From Planctomycetota bacterium (GTDB taxonomy: Bacteria; Planctomycetota; UBA8742; UBA2392), in NCBI GenBank assembly GCA_019912315.1, contig JAIOJA010000019.1, positions 1-64,000 on the forward strand: a stretch of 64,000 nucleotides of DNA, in the 5' to 3' direction. Positions 15,928 to 26,002 of this stretch are shown one piece after another. Numbering within the stretch: the stretch's first letter is position 1; every line of letters begins with the position of its first letter. A program made the position numbers and the translations under genes. The notes under the pieces are model-generated. The model searched no databases. It was not told the DNA's origin and worked only from the letters and a program-made list of their open reading frames with translations.

Positions 15928-18306
15928 ATGGTGACTGGCAAACAGACAACTTCGCCTCCCAGGGGAATCCTTGTGATTCTCCTCCTGCTTGTCGCCGCTG
16001 TTGCCGGTTTGTTTCTGCTGTGGAATTATTACGGGCAGCCTACGCCCGGTCAAAGCAACCGAAATGATGGGGGTGGCTCGCGGCGGCCTGCGGATATCTC
16101 GGCCGACGTGCCTCCCCCCATTTTTCGCAACTCATCCATAAAGAGCAGCCCCACCACCAACGCTGCCGATCCGGACGACGAACCCATTACCATCGCTGTC
16201 AAATGGCTCACCGACCCTGTTTCAGGACGGATTCCGGTCCCGCTGCAAGACCTCGATGATCCTGAGCGAGATCCTGTCTCGGGAAGCCTGGATGGAACGA
16301 CTTTTACATTTCATCCGGGCTCCGGTACGCGGTTCGCAATCCAAACACCTTCCGCGGCAGTTATCATGCTTGCCCGCGGGCTGATCTTGGAGGATGACCG
16401 AAAAACGGCGCACGCCGTGACCCTGTTCGGCGCCCCTAGCCCACACATCGAAGTGCTTGCCGGAGCATGGACCACGCTAGCCGCCGAGAGCCCCGCTGCG
16501 GCTCTTCAGGGTCGCGAGGTGAATGTTACCATGATGGCGCTTTCTTCCGGGCGTCCACTTGCAGTGATTCCTATGAGACTGACAGTTGGACAGTCCATTG
16601 AGTGTATCACCCCGGCGGTAGGTGTTCACTTTCAAGTAAAGAACGATGAATACTACCTTGCCAGCACGACGCCGGATGACCTGACTACGATGCACGACGG
16701 ACAGGTTGTGACATTGCATTTGCGGTCACTAGTGATGCTGACCGTAGAAGTTCATGAGTCCGAACCGGGCGCGTGGAAAGATTTGCTACGACTGATGGCG
16801 AAGGCTATGGAAGGCCCGAAGGGATGGGAACCGTATGCCCTGTTGGACGCAAACGTGCATGTCCGAGACGGCGGCGGACATGGAGGTACCGTTCGTCAAC
16901 ATTCCATAAAAAGAACACCTGACGAAGTTGTTTCTGTTGGAACGCTGGCCGACCGGTTCGAGGTTCCCATCGCGGTTCCGGACACCGGGCCGCTTGAGTT
17001 CACCGTAACAGTCAGAGCCGTTGCGACCAGTTTAGGCATTATAGCTTCCGGGGCCGGACGCTTGGCCCGTTTTGATGGCAACGCGGTCATCCGCGTTGAT
17101 GTGATCAAGGACCAGCCCGACATTCGGGTTGTAGTTGTCGATACGATGGGTGAGCCCTTTGCCGATATTCCCGTATCGGCGGATCTTTCCTACCCATTGG
17201 ACTCCCACACTTTTATGGCATCAGGCGCGTCCATTGAAGCCTCAACCGACGCCCAGGGCGTTGCGGTGATTCGCGGCGTACGTGGAGCGCCGGAAGCAAT
17301 TCTCACGCTAAGAGTGGAAGCCGAATTGAAGGAAGTAGGAAGACCGGAGCGGATCAGTTTGGAGGAAGCCGCAAAGCAGGAAGAGTTCCGGTTCGTGTTG
17401 GTCCGTGCCGGCGGGCCGGTGAAAATTGAAATGTCGCCGGAGTTGCCCGCCATGGTTCCAAGGATGCCCGGGCCCGCAGGGAATCTGCGCGAGCTGTACC
17501 TGTTTCCACATGCGGAAAGGTCGGAGCCGCTGGTCCGTGACACAGGTTCGTCATTGCAGTTTCCGCTCGTCTATTCGGACATTCCGGCCGGGGTTTACGA
17601 CTTGATCTTGTCGATATACGGGATCCCTTACCACGCGTCCTCCATCGTCGTTGACGAACACACAGGGGCGACTGTTGTGCTCAGACCTAAGCCGGCCGGC
17701 GCGACTACACTCAGAATTACAGGCGAGGATTCAAGTGTTTTGACCGGCGCACGGCTGCTTCCAATGCGGATGCCCGAGTCACTGGCATGGGCGGTCCTTC
17801 GGGAGGCCAAGCAGGTTGGCGGGTCACGTTTTCCGATTATAACCCTGGCGCAGACCGGTGAAGTCCAGCTTCCATGGAGTGCCAGCGCTGCTGATTTAGA
17901 ACATTGGTGGATCGAATTCGATGACGGAAAACGTCTGGCGCGGCTTATCAACGTCAGGAAGTCGGCTGAGCCTGGCGTTATCGAGGCCGGACTGGATACG
18001 ATCCCAACGGGAACCGTGCAAGTTGACATTCAAGATTCCAGCGACAGCGCCGAATTGACCCGGGAAATTGGGATAACGGCGGTATCCCGGGAGGATGAAC
18101 ACTCATGGACTGCAAACATGCACTGGGGGACGACATTCCCTGTGGTCGATGGGCGTGCTGTGCTGACGGTCGTTCCCGAAGGTACTTACACGGTGTTCGT
18201 GATAGAGCGTAAGGACGGAAACGTATCGCTACGCTCAGACGAAGCACACCGCGCACACATCACGGTTCGCCGAAACGAAATCACTAAAGTCAACCTTCCT
18301 CGGTAA
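15928..18306 (+). CDS. Membrane-tethered multi-domain beta-sandwich protein
   Basis: 792 aa with one N-terminal helix (GILVILLLLVAAVAGLFLLWN) and a polar Gly/Asn/Arg linker. Successive segments look like Ig-like or carboxypeptidase-regulatory-like modules (for example VRVDVIKDQPDIRVVVVDTM without enzymatic residues; VTLHLRSLVMLTVEVHES; GATVVLRPKPAGATTLRITG). No protease triad or other active site is visible. It is likely an externally exposed scaffold anchored to the inner membrane. The start has GGAG just upstream. It is the second gene of the pair with 14860-15918. Confidence 0.8.
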   Translation: MVTGKQTTSPPRGILVILLLLVAAVAGLFLLWNYYGQPTPGQSNRNDGGGSRRPADISADVPPPIFRNSSIKSSPTTNAADPDDEPITIAVKWLTDPVSGRIPVPLQDLDDPERDPVSGSLDGTTFTFHPGSGTRFAIQTPSAAVIMLARGLILEDDRKTAHAVTLFGAPSPHIEVLAGAWTTLAAESPAAALQGREVNVTMMALSSGRPLAVIPMRLTVGQSIECITPAVGVHFQVKNDEYYLASTTPDDLTTMHDGQVVTLHLRSLVMLTVEVHESEPGAWKDLLRLMAKAMEGPKGWEPYALLDANVHVRDGGGHGGTVRQHSIKRTPDEVVSVGTLADRFEVPIAVPDTGPLEFTVTVRAVATSLGIIASGAGRLARFDGNAVIRVDVIKDQPDIRVVVVDTMGEPFADIPVSADLSYPLDSHTFMASGASIEASTDAQGVAVIRGVRGAPEAILTLRVEAELKEVGRPERISLEEAAKQEEFRFVLVRAGGPVKIEMSPELPAMVPRMPGPAGNLRELYLFPHAERSEPLVRDTGSSLQFPLVYSDIPAGVYDLILSIYGIPYHASSIVVDEHTGATVVLRPKPAGATTLRITGEDSSVLTGARLLPMRMPESLAWAVLREAKQVGGSRFPIITLAQTGEVQLPWSASAADLEHWWIEFDDGKRLARLINVRKSAEPGVIEAGLDTIPTGTVQVDIQDSSDSAELTREIGITAVSREDEHSWTANMHWGTTFPVVDGRAVLTVVPEGTYTVFVIERKDGNVSLRSDEAHRAHITVRRNEITKVNLPR

Positions 18307-18390
18307 CACCTGGCGTGCCTGACCGTCATGCCGTTGATTTCAGGCTGTTTTTCGGATGCACCTTCGATTGCGAGAGTTTCGGCACCGCCT

Positions 18391-18590
18391 ACAGAAACTT
18401 GGCGAAGGCGCCGTAGCCCTGGGTGTAGTGGTTCTTGAAGAACACCAGCGCATTCTTGCGGGCTTCTTTGGCTTGCTTGGCTTTGCTGTCTTCGGGGTAG
18501 AGCTCAAGCGCGTTCTTGTAGTGCAACGCGAGCGCCATCACCTGCGGGTTCACCTGCTTGTCGAGGCTGTAGCCAGACGCACGTACGCCA
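18391..18590 (-). pseudogene. C-terminal remnant of a TPR-like protein
   Basis: The minus strand reads GYSLDKQVNPQVMALALHYK-NALELYPEDSKAKQAKEARK-NALVFFKNHYTQGYGAF, ending at a stop at 18391. It is a helical TPR-like sequence with good codon use. Upstream the plausible reading moves to another frame (IPQQKKHLMHLLAFSG...) and no start is present, so this is a decayed 3' end of a gene. It is too short to appear in the ORF track. Confidence 0.5.
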
Positions 18591-18708
18591 TGCGTGTAGT
18601 GCGGCGAGCAGCACGAGCGCCAGAAAATGCCAGCAGGTGCATCAGGTGCTTCTTCTGTTGCGGGATCACCACCGGAAGTTGCCCCGCATGTTCCCGATGC
18701 AAATGGAC

Positions 18709-18749
18709 ATCGCCCGGGAGGCGGCCTTTGTAACTATCTCCCGGGCGAT
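18709..18749 (-). terminator. Hairpin after the 18762-19766 gene
   Basis: ATCGCCCGGGAG (18709-18720) pairs with CTCCCGGGCGAT (18738-18749), a 12-bp perfect stem with a 17-base loop. It is located just beyond the stop codon of the minus-strand gene at 18762. No T-run is present. Confidence 0.6.
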
Positions 18750-18761
18750 TGATGAGTGCGG

Positions 18762-19766
18762 TTACTTTGCGGTCTGGAATGCTTTCAGGGCTTCTTCCAG
18801 GTCTTTCTCACTGTCGTACCACTCGATGTCGCCGCCACCTTCGGCGTAATTGAAGTACAGCGCACCGTACCCCAGCGCCTCGTCTTCAACCGGCTCGGCC
18901 ACGATGGCGCCTCGTTCCATGTCCGGCTTCTTGTAGACGGTTTCGCGCACCTTGAAGTATTTACCCTCGAAATCCCCTGCTCTTGTCAGCTTGGTCGGTG
19001 CGGTTCCTGTCTTTGCGTACTCCACCCGACTCCAGTCCCGCGCAGCTCCCATCAGTTGCTCACCCTCAGAGCGGCGTGCGTCACGGGTGGCGGTGGCGGG
19101 AGCAGAAATCATGTCCTGGTCGCTGAGCTTCAGTGCAAGGTCGGCACCGAGCTTCAGTTCGAGGTCGACGACCTGCCACGCGTCTCCGTCGGCGACAGCG
19201 TGTACCGAAATGCTGTCTCCCCTGATCGTGGCGAATCGGACCAGCCCACGAGTAACGTCGGCTTCGACGTACTCACCATTGTGCTCGACTTCTTCTTTCG
19301 CGGTGAAGACGAGTCGTTCGACTTCATGCCAGCGCGCCTCGCGGTTTTCTTTCAGGTCAGCACTGGCTTGCATCTTGGGTGTGCCGAACTCAAGGGCCAG
19401 GAACTTCGCACTGCTGAGCTTGGCCAAGTCGTCAAAGGACGTGATGCCGAGGACGCCGTTGGGGTCGTCGTCCTTCAGTTCTTCCAGAAACTCCCTTTCG
19501 CTTTTCGCTCGCTTGTCCGCGTCGAGATCCTTCAGGAAATCCTTGACCGTTCCCACGAATTCTTCCGTGGACAGGTCAATCCGGCCCTGCATCCACGGCG
19601 CCAGCGCGTTGTAAAACTCTTCGGGGGTGCCGCTCAACAGTGCCAGCCGCAGGCTGTCGGCCTTGTTGTGCAGTGCCTGGCCACCCGGAGCCTGGGCTTG
19701 CGCAGGCTGCCAGGTCAGGGCAAAGAGGAACATCGCAGCCAAGGAAACTGCAATCACTTTTCGCAT
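18762..19766 (-). CDS. Exported protein of unknown function
   Basis: 334 aa from the ATG at 19766, supported by CAGGAG 7 bases upstream; the track start at 19802 adds an implausible N-terminus. The signal peptide is MRKVIAVSLAAMFLFALTWQPAQAQ. The mature protein is charged and alpha/beta with no cysteine. The region around FTAKEEVEHNGEYVEADVTR resembles the NTF2/SnoaL-like cone folds that include 'V..dgdaWqVvdlel' strands (VADGDAWQVVDLELKL). That is an inference from pattern only. A hairpin terminator follows. Confidence 0.75.
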   Translation of the reverse strand: MRKVIAVSLAAMFLFALTWQPAQAQAPGGQALHNKADSLRLALLSGTPEEFYNALAPWMQGRIDLSTEEFVGTVKDFLKDLDADKRAKSEREFLEELKDDDPNGVLGITSFDDLAKLSSAKFLALEFGTPKMQASADLKENREARWHEVERLVFTAKEEVEHNGEYVEADVTRGLVRFATIRGDSISVHAVADGDAWQVVDLELKLGADLALKLSDQDMISAPATATRDARRSEGEQLMGAARDWSRVEYAKTGTAPTKLTRAGDFEGKYFKVRETVYKKPDMERGAIVAEPVEDEALGYGALYFNYAEGGGDIEWYDSEKDLEEALKAFQTAK

Positions 19767-20145
19767 TCGAGGCTCCTGAATGTGCTGGTAATAATAGAGC
19801 AACGTACTCTACGGCGGGGTCACCCGGTGGGCAATGGAAGCCCTGCCAATTCCGCAGGGTTGTCAACAAACCTGCCTTGATGGCGGGCGGATTGGTCGCA
19901 GGGGCACGAATCGGCTAGGCACGAGCTTTGCAACCGGATCCTTCGCAAAGCTTTTCGGAATCACGCCTACAGGTAAGGCGTTCTTTCCACAACGTTCAGG
20001 TGGTGCGTGTCCGCAAACCCGCCTGATCCACAGCAGAAATGCGGAATCGGCCACAGCGCATGTCGTTGACGCACTCACAGCGCACGGATACCGTTGAGGA
20101 AACTGTGACTACAGCCCCGCTCGCTGGGCGGGATAGAGGCGGAAC
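19767..20145. other. Divergent intergenic region upstream of clpC
   Basis: No coding sequence is apparent in these 379 bases. A sigma70-like pair, TTGACG (20066-20071) and TACCGT (20089-20094) with a 17-bp spacer, lies about 50 bases before the clpC start. No CIRCE or CtsR-type repeat was found by eye. Confidence 0.35.
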
Positions 20146-22719
20146 ATGTTCGAGCAATTCACCGAGCGCGCACGAAAAGTACTGGGACTGGCACGCCAGG
20201 AAGCCCAGAAGTTCAACCACGAGTACATCGGCACGGAGCACATCCTGCTCGGGCTGATTCTCGAAGGCTCCGGCGTTGCAGCCACCGTCCTGCGCAACAT
20301 GGACGTTGACCTGCGCAAGATCCGCCTCGAGATCGAAAAGCTCGTACAGCAGGGCCCGCAGGTCATGACCGCGCCCTCCAAGCTGCCATTCACCCCGCGT
20401 GCCAAGCGCGTGATCGACCTGGCCAAGGAAGAAGCCGCCACACTGAATCACGAACACGTAGGCACGGAGCATCTGCTGCTTGGCCTGCTGCGCGAAAACG
20501 AAGGCATTGCCGCGCAGGTCCTCATGAACCTCGGCGTGCGCCTTGACGAAGTGCGCGAGGAAGTGCTTGAGCTGCTGAGCCCCGACGCCAGCGCCGGCGA
20601 CAAGGGCGACACCGGCCGTCGCGGCAAGCCGCGTGACACGGCCAGCATCGGCCCCGGCGCCGCGAACGCCGGCGGCGAAAAAAGCAAAACCCCCGCGCTT
20701 GACGCTTTCGGGCGCGATTTAACAGAGCTCGCCCGGGAAGGCACGCTTGACCCGGTCATCGGGCGCAAAGATGAAATCGAACGTGTCATCCAGGTTCTCT
20801 GCCGCCGCACCAAGAACAACCCGGTGCTGATCGGTGAAGCCGGCGTCGGCAAGACCGCTATTGTTGAAGGCCTGGCCCAGGAAGTGATTTCCGGTGCCGT
20901 GCCTGAGCTGCTGCGTGATCGCCGTATTGTCGTGCTCGACCTTGCCATGATGGTGGCGGGCACCAAGTACCGCGGCCAGTTCGAAGAGCGCATCAAAGCC
21001 GTCATGACGGAAGTGCGCCGCGCCAAGAACGTGATTCTGTTCATTGACGAGCTTCACACGCTGGTTGGCGCGGGCGGTGCCGAAGGCGCCATCGACGCCA
21101 GCAACGTGCTTAAACCCGCGCTTTCCCGCGGTGAGGTACAGGTGATCGGCGCGACGACGCTGGATGAATACCGCCGCTACATTGAGAAAGACGGAGCACT
21201 GGAGCGCCGCTTCCAGCAGGTGCTGGTCGAGCCGCCAAATGTCGAAGACACGCTGGCGATCATGCACGGCCTCAAGGATCGCTATGAGACGCACCACCGC
21301 GTGCGCTACACCGACGACGCCCTGAAGGCCTGCGTGGACCTGTCCTCGCGCTACATCCCCAGCCGCTTCCTGCCGGATAAGGCCATCGACGTGATGGACG
21401 AGGCCGGCGCGCGTATCCGCCTGCGGTCCATGAGCAAACCGCCTGACCTGTCGGAGCTCAACGGCGAAATCGAGAAGCTCGAGGCCGAGAAGGACGACGC
21501 CATCAGCAACCAGGAGTACGAGAAGGCCGCCCAGTTGCGCGACAAGGCCATGCAGTTGCGCAAGGAAAAGGAGCGCACCCAGCGCGAATGGCGTGAGCAG
21601 TCGAACCTTATCAGCGGCGAAGTGGATGAAGAGATCATCTGCGAGACCGTCAGCAAAATGACCGGCATTCCGCTGACTCGTATTGACCAGGGCGAATCCG
21701 AGCGCCTGCTGCGCATGGAAGAAGACCTGCACAAGCGCGTGGTCAGCCAGGACGAAGCCATCGGGCAGATCGCCCGGGCCATGCGTCGCTCACGCGCGGG
21801 GTTGAAGAACCCGAAACGGCCGATCGGCAGTTTCCTGTTCGTCGGGCCCACGGGCGTCGGCAAGACCCTGCTGTGCAAGGCGCTGGCCGAGTTCATGTTC
21901 GGCAGTGAAGATTCACTCGTGCAGATCGACATGTCCGAGTACATGGAAAAGTTCAACGTCAGCCGCCTGGTCGGCGCGCCCCCGGGCTACGTCGGCTACG
22001 AAGAAGGCGGACAGTTGACCGAGAAAATCCGCCGCCGCCCCTACGCCGTCGTGCTGATGGACGAAATCGAGAAGGCCCACCCGGACGTCTACAACATGCT
22101 TCTTCAAGTCATGGAAGAAGGCCAGTTGACGGACAGCTTCGGCCGCATCGTCGACTTCAAGAACGTCGTGCTGATTCTGACCAGCAACATCGGCGCGAAC
22201 ATCATCAAGAACCAGACCGGCCTGGGTTTCGTCAAGAAAGACGACGAATCGCGCCACGAAAAGATGCGCGAGATGCTGATGCACGAGATCGAGCGCCACT
22301 TCAAGCCGGAGTTCCTGAACCGTCTCGATGAAATCATCGTCTTCAAGCCGCTGACCAAAGAGGACATCTTCAAGATTTTCGACATCGAGATTCGCGGCGT
22401 GCGCAAGCGCCTGGCCGAGCACGAGGTTGAAATCGATGTGCCGGTCGAGGCCAAGGAGTGGGTGCTCGAAACCAAGGAAGTCCAGAACCTTGAGTTCGGC
22501 GCGCGGCCATTGCGCCGCGGCATTGAGAAGTACATCGAGAACCCGCTGAGCGAGGAGCTGCTGCGCGGCAAACTTGAGGGCAAGAGCAAGGTCACGGTCA
22601 AGGTGAAGAAGGTGAAGGGCGAAACGGACAAGACCGAGCTCGACTTTGTCTACACCGACAAGCCCAAGGAAAAGAAGAAAGAGAAGTCCGAGACCGAAAA
22701 GGTCGTCAGCGAAAACTAG
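20146..22719 (+). CDS. clpC: ClpC-type AAA+ protease ATPase/unfoldase
   Basis: 857 aa, the normal ClpC length. The double Clp N-domain (residues 1-145; [15 protein letters not shown] and [15 protein letters not shown] repeats) is followed by a variable linker. AAA1 has Walker A GEAGVGKT (230-237) and Walker [15 protein letters not shown]-type middle segment ([20 protein letters not shown]) is the ClpC hallmark distinguishing it from ClpA/ClpB. AAA2 has GPTGVGKT and [13 protein letters not shown]. It feeds unfolded substrates to ClpP, which is not in this window. The C-terminal tail is unusually Lys/Glu-rich ([16 protein letters not shown]). The start is supported by GAGGCGG. Confidence 0.97.
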   Translation: MFEQFTERARKVLGLARQEAQKFNHEYIGTEHILLGLILEGSGVAATVLRNMDVDLRKIRLEIEKLVQQGPQVMTAPSKLPFTPRAKRVIDLAKEEAATLNHEHVGTEHLLLGLLRENEGIAAQVLMNLGVRLDEVREEVLELLSPDASAGDKGDTGRRGKPRDTASIGPGAANAGGEKSKTPALDAFGRDLTELAREGTLDPVIGRKDEIERVIQVLCRRTKNNPVLIGEAGVGKTAIVEGLAQEVISGAVPELLRDRRIVVLDLAMMVAGTKYRGQFEERIKAVMTEVRRAKNVILFIDELHTLVGAGGAEGAIDASNVLKPALSRGEVQVIGATTLDEYRRYIEKDGALERRFQQVLVEPPNVEDTLAIMHGLKDRYETHHRVRYTDDALKACVDLSSRYIPSRFLPDKAIDVMDEAGARIRLRSMSKPPDLSELNGEIEKLEAEKDDAISNQEYEKAAQLRDKAMQLRKEKERTQREWREQSNLISGEVDEEIICETVSKMTGIPLTRIDQGESERLLRMEEDLHKRVVSQDEAIGQIARAMRRSRAGLKNPKRPIGSFLFVGPTGVGKTLLCKALAEFMFGSEDSLVQIDMSEYMEKFNVSRLVGAPPGYVGYEEGGQLTEKIRRRPYAVVLMDEIEKAHPDVYNMLLQVMEEGQLTDSFGRIVDFKNVVLILTSNIGANIIKNQTGLGFVKKDDESRHEKMREMLMHEIERHFKPEFLNRLDEIIVFKPLTKEDIFKIFDIEIRGVRKRLAEHEVEIDVPVEAKEWVLETKEVQNLEFGARPLRRGIEKYIENPLSEELLRGKLEGKSKVTVKVKKVKGETDKTELDFVYTDKPKEKKKEKSETEKVVSEN

Positions 22720-22760
22720 CTACGGGCATACAGTGAGCACGCTCGCTCAAGACACCACGC

Positions 22761-22784
22761 AAACGCCCGCTGACGCGGGCGTTT
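22761..22784 (+). terminator. clpC terminator
   Basis: AAACGCCCGC-TGAC-GCGGGCGTTT is a 10-bp perfect stem with a tetraloop, 41 bases past the clpC stop. It is followed by GTCGTG rather than a T-run. Confidence 0.75.
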
Positions 22785-22856
22785 GTCGTGCTGGACCCGA
22801 GGCGTAAGCGAAGCGGCCGTGCGAACAGGATTGTTCACACGACCGCTGGCTGACTC

Positions 22857-22932
22857 TGGTGGACCCGAGGGGAGTCGAACCCCTGACCTATGCATTGCGA
22901 ACGCATCGCTCTACCAACTGAGCTACGGGCCC
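22857..22932 (-). tRNA. tRNA-Ala (anticodon CGC)
   Basis: The minus strand folds into a full cloverleaf: acceptor GGGCCCG/CGGGTCC, D-arm GCTC...GAGC, anticodon loop TTCGCAA (CGC at 34-36), T-arm AGGGG-TTCGACT-CCCCT. The G3:U70 wobble pair, the identity element for alanine, is present. The 3' CCA is encoded. It decodes GCG. Confidence 0.96.
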
Positions 22933-23059
22933 ACTATCGGCGCAAAACGTACATTCCCTCACTCAAACGGCAACAGCCCGGCATCAAGTTGCGGGAATCC
23001 TGTTAGATTCCGGGCCCTCAGGCGACTACCCTGTCACCGCACTTGCCGTTGGAGAACAC

Positions 23060-24268
23060 ATGAAAAAGCTCGCTGTGCTGCTGCTGGCGACCCTGATTCT
23101 GCCGGCCCTGGCACTCAATACCGCCGCCCAGGACAAGACCAAGGCCAAAGAAGACAAGTGGCCCGATTCCAACCCGGAAGCCAGCCTGCCCGCCACCCAG
23201 CCCGAAAAAGGCCCCGGCGGCAGCGATTACGCCCACGAGGAAGTTGCGGTCTACGAAGCCCTCGAGGCTGGCGAGCACTACTGGCTTTATACGCCCGCCA
23301 AGCCCGTCCCCAAAACCGCGCCGGTCGTCGTTTTCGTGCACGGCTATAACGCCCTGAAACCCGAGGGTTACGAAGCCTGGCTGCAACACCTGGTCAAACG
23401 CGGCAATATCGTTATCTACCCGCAATACCAGGCACACGGGCTCGACCCGGCCGTCAACTGGTGCCCCAACGTCGCCACCAGCGTGCTCGACGCCTTCAAG
23501 TATCTCGAAGCGGACGAAACCCGTGTCCAGCCTGACAAAGAGAAGTTTGCCATCGCCGGCCATTCCGCGGGCGGCGTGACCACGGCGAATCTCGCGGCCG
23601 ACTACGAGAACCTGAAGCTGCCCAAGCCGAAGGTCGCCATGCCGATCCAGCCCGGGCGCGCCTTCAACTACAAAAACAGCGGGCAGAAGTCGTCCATGCT
23701 GATCCCGTTCAATGACTTCAGCAAGATACCCGCGGACTGCCTGCTGCTGAGCGTCTTCAGCGACAGCGACACCACAGTCGGTTCCTGGTGCGCCAAAACC
23801 TTCTTCGCCGAAGCGACCGGCGTGAAGGCGGAAAACAAGAACCTCGTCGAATTCGTAAGCTGCGATTACTGCGGCGCGCCCGCTGTCGCAAGCCACTACT
23901 TCCCGGCCTGCCCCGAAGACGCAAGCCTGGGCGGCATTGACCACTTCGACTGGCACGGCACCTGGAAACTGCTGGATGGTCTGTGCGACGCCGCCTTCTA
24001 CGGCAAGAACCGCAAGTACGCCCTCGGTGGCACACCCGAGCAGAAGTTCATGGGCAAATGCAGCGACGGGCGCCCGCACGACGAGCTCAAGGTCTGGACC
24101 GGCGACGCAGAAGTAGACCCGGACGCCGTCGAGTACGAGCCCGTATACGACCGCAACGGCAAACGCATCGCGTCCAGGAAGCAGCCTGAAGAAAAGCACG
24201 CCGAGCCCAAGAAGGAAAAGCCCTCCAAGACGCCCGGCCGCAAAGAAGAAGACGAAGAAGAGTTTTAG
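23060..24268 (+). CDS. Exported alpha/beta hydrolase
   Basis: 402 aa. The signal peptide (MKKLAVLLLATLILPALALNTAAQ) precedes an alpha/beta-hydrolase fold. The oxyanion region is VVVFVHGYNALKPEGY, and the nucleophile elbow GHSAGG (AIAGHSAGGVTTANLAADY) holds the catalytic serine; candidate acid and base are in SVFSDSDTTVGSW and GIDHFDWHG. It has four or more cysteines in the second half (SCDYCGAP, FPACPED), compatible with periplasmic disulfides. The C-terminal 70 residues are a charged Lys/Glu tail. It resembles dienelactone-hydrolase/chlorophyllase-type esterases; the substrate is unknown. It lies between two tRNA genes. Confidence 0.85.
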   Translation: MKKLAVLLLATLILPALALNTAAQDKTKAKEDKWPDSNPEASLPATQPEKGPGGSDYAHEEVAVYEALEAGEHYWLYTPAKPVPKTAPVVVFVHGYNALKPEGYEAWLQHLVKRGNIVIYPQYQAHGLDPAVNWCPNVATSVLDAFKYLEADETRVQPDKEKFAIAGHSAGGVTTANLAADYENLKLPKPKVAMPIQPGRAFNYKNSGQKSSMLIPFNDFSKIPADCLLLSVFSDSDTTVGSWCAKTFFAEATGVKAENKNLVEFVSCDYCGAPAVASHYFPACPEDASLGGIDHFDWHGTWKLLDGLCDAAFYGKNRKYALGGTPEQKFMGKCSDGRPHDELKVWTGDAEVDPDAVEYEPVYDRNGKRIASRKQPEEKHAEPKKEKPSKTPGRKEEDEEEF

Positions 24269-24283
24269 TTGCGCACGTAGTTC

Positions 24284-24375
24284 AGCCCCCAGAGGGGGCG
24301 TTAGAGACTAGCCCGGGGCGTGAGCCCCGGGTTTGCGTTGGCGAGAAATCCAGAGCCCCGTAGGGGCGACAGAAT
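24284..24375. repeat. Array of three small palindromes
   Basis: GCCCCCAGAGGGGGC (24286-24300), CCCGGGGCGTGAGCCCCGGG (24312-24331) and AGCCCCGTAGGGGC (24355-24368) follow each other in non-coding DNA. 'CCCGGGGCGTGAGCCCCGGG' and 'AGCCCCGTAGGGGCGACAGA' look like members of dispersed palindromic repeat families. They may serve as the terminator of the hydrolase gene. Confidence 0.6.
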
Positions 24376-24495
24376 TGCTCCCACTTGCGACCGAACCTCG
24401 TACCAAGGACCATACCCACGTGCGGAGGTGGCATCGAGGCGCACGTCGGCTCGAAAGTGGAGCTTGGCGAAACGGCAGCAGACGCGCTGGACATT

Positions 24496-24580
<85 letters not shown>

Positions 24581-24742
24581 GACTTCGCCCGCCACGATCT
24601 GCCGACCGCGGCGCGCTTCGTCTGGTCGTTCAGGCTAAACCCCGTGAGTGGCGGGCCTGCCCGCCGAAGCTTTGTCGAAGGCGGGTTGCCCCAACCCCGC
24701 AATTCCGTTTATAACCGGGGAAACGCCACCGCAGGGATTGCC

Positions 24743-25951
24743 ATGACAACAACCGAAGCCACAGCCACCAACTTCGACCTGACTGAAGAGCAGCAGCAGA
24801 TCCAGCAGGCCGCGCGCGAATTCGCCCGTGATGCCGTCGCGCCGCTCGCACAGGAGCTCGACGAAAAGGCCGAGTTCCCCGTCGACAACTACAAGCAGAT
24901 GGCCGAGCTGGGCTTCCTCGGGCTCAGCATCCCCGAAGAGGCCGGCGGCAGCGGTTTTGACACCCTGAGTTTCATTCTCGTCGTCGAAGAACTCAGCAAA
25001 GTCTGCGGCAGCACCGGCCTCGGCTACGCGGCCCACATCAGCCTGGGCGTCACGCCGATCCACCTGTTCGGCACGGATGAACAGAAGCAGAAGTATGTCC
25101 CGCAACTCTGCAAAGGCGTCGATGACGCAGGCAATCTAACCCTCGGCTGCTTCGGCCTGACCGAGCCCGGCGCAGGCTCCGACGCCGGCGGCACCAAAAC
25201 CACGGCCGAGCGCAAGGATGACCACTGGCTAGTAAATGGCAGAAAGGCCTGGATCACCAACCCGCATTACGCGAAGACCTGCATCTTCACCGCCAAGACC
25301 AACCAGAACCCGAAAGATGGCAAAGGCATCACCGCGTTCATCGCCGAGCTCGACACCCCCGGCTTCAAGGTCGAGGCCAAAGAGGACAAACTGGGGATGC
25401 GGTCTTCCGACACGGCCCAGCTCGTGTTCGAAGACATGAAGCTGCCGCTGGACGCCGTCGCCGGCGGCGAGCCCCAGGTGGACGTCGGGTTTAATAAATT
25501 CATGAAGACCCTGGCGGGCGGGCGCATCAGCATCGGCGCGCTCGCGCTCGGTATCGCCGAAGGGGCCTACCAGAAGGCGCTGGAGTACGCGCGCCAGCGC
25601 AAGCAGTTCAACAAGCCGATCGGGACCTTCCAGGGCGTGGCCTTCATGCTCGCGGACATGGCCATGGAGATCAGCGCCGCGCGCCACCTCGTGTATCACG
25701 CCGCGCGCCTAAGGGACGCAGGCCGAGACTTCGCCCAGGCCGGCAGCATGGCCAAGCTGATGGCCAGCGAAGTTGCCATGAAGACCTGCACCAACGCGAT
25801 TCAGGTGTTGGGCGGCGTAGGCTACACAAGGGAGTACGACGTAGAGCGCATGCTAAGAGACGCCAAGCTCTGCGAAATCGGCGAAGGCACCAGCGAAGTC
25901 CAGCGGCTGGTCATCAGCCGCCAGATCCTCGGCGATTTGCGAAACGTCTAG
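24743..25951 (+). CDS. Acyl-CoA dehydrogenase
   Basis: 402 aa from the ATG at 24743 (AGGGA upstream); the longer track ORF reads through the tRNA-Leu 3' end and is rejected. It is a complete short-chain-type acyl-CoA dehydrogenase: N-terminal helical domain, mid beta domain (FGLTEPGAGSDAGG, GRKAWITNPHYA) and C-terminal helices with RKQFNKPIGTFQGV and LGGVGYTREYDVERMLRD. The catalytic base glutamate is expected in LCEIGEGTSEVQRLVI; the usual Tyr before it (YEGTSE) is Gly here. It oxidises acyl-CoA to trans-2-enoyl-CoA with FAD and passes electrons to ETF. The stop codon abuts a REP palindrome. Confidence 0.95.
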   Translation: MTTTEATATNFDLTEEQQQIQQAAREFARDAVAPLAQELDEKAEFPVDNYKQMAELGFLGLSIPEEAGGSGFDTLSFILVVEELSKVCGSTGLGYAAHISLGVTPIHLFGTDEQKQKYVPQLCKGVDDAGNLTLGCFGLTEPGAGSDAGGTKTTAERKDDHWLVNGRKAWITNPHYAKTCIFTAKTNQNPKDGKGITAFIAELDTPGFKVEAKEDKLGMRSSDTAQLVFEDMKLPLDAVAGGEPQVDVGFNKFMKTLAGGRISIGALALGIAEGAYQKALEYARQRKQFNKPIGTFQGVAFMLADMAMEISAARHLVYHAARLRDAGRDFAQAGSMAKLMASEVAMKTCTNAIQVLGGVGYTREYDVERMLRDAKLCEIGEGTSEVQRLVISRQILGDLRNV

Positions 25952-25999
25952 AGCCCCGGCCGAAAGGCCGGGGACACCCGCCGATGTTGGCGGGTGAAA
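25950..25999 (-). repeat. REP-like palindrome pair, copy A (inverted)
   Basis: AGAGCCCCGGCCGAAAGGCCGGGG followed by ACACCCGCCGATGTTGGCGGGTGAA gives two adjacent hairpins, in the reverse orientation to copies B and C. It starts at the acyl-CoA dehydrogenase stop codon and may end its transcript. Confidence 0.8.
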
Positions 26000-26002
26000 G
26001 CA

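Larger units (their letters stand above)
18307..18761. other. Intergenic region with gene remnant and hairpin
   Basis: These 455 bases hold a minus-strand C-terminal gene remnant (18391-18590) and the hairpin at 18709-18749, both listed separately. The plus-strand ORFs of the track here are shadows. Confidence 0.5.
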
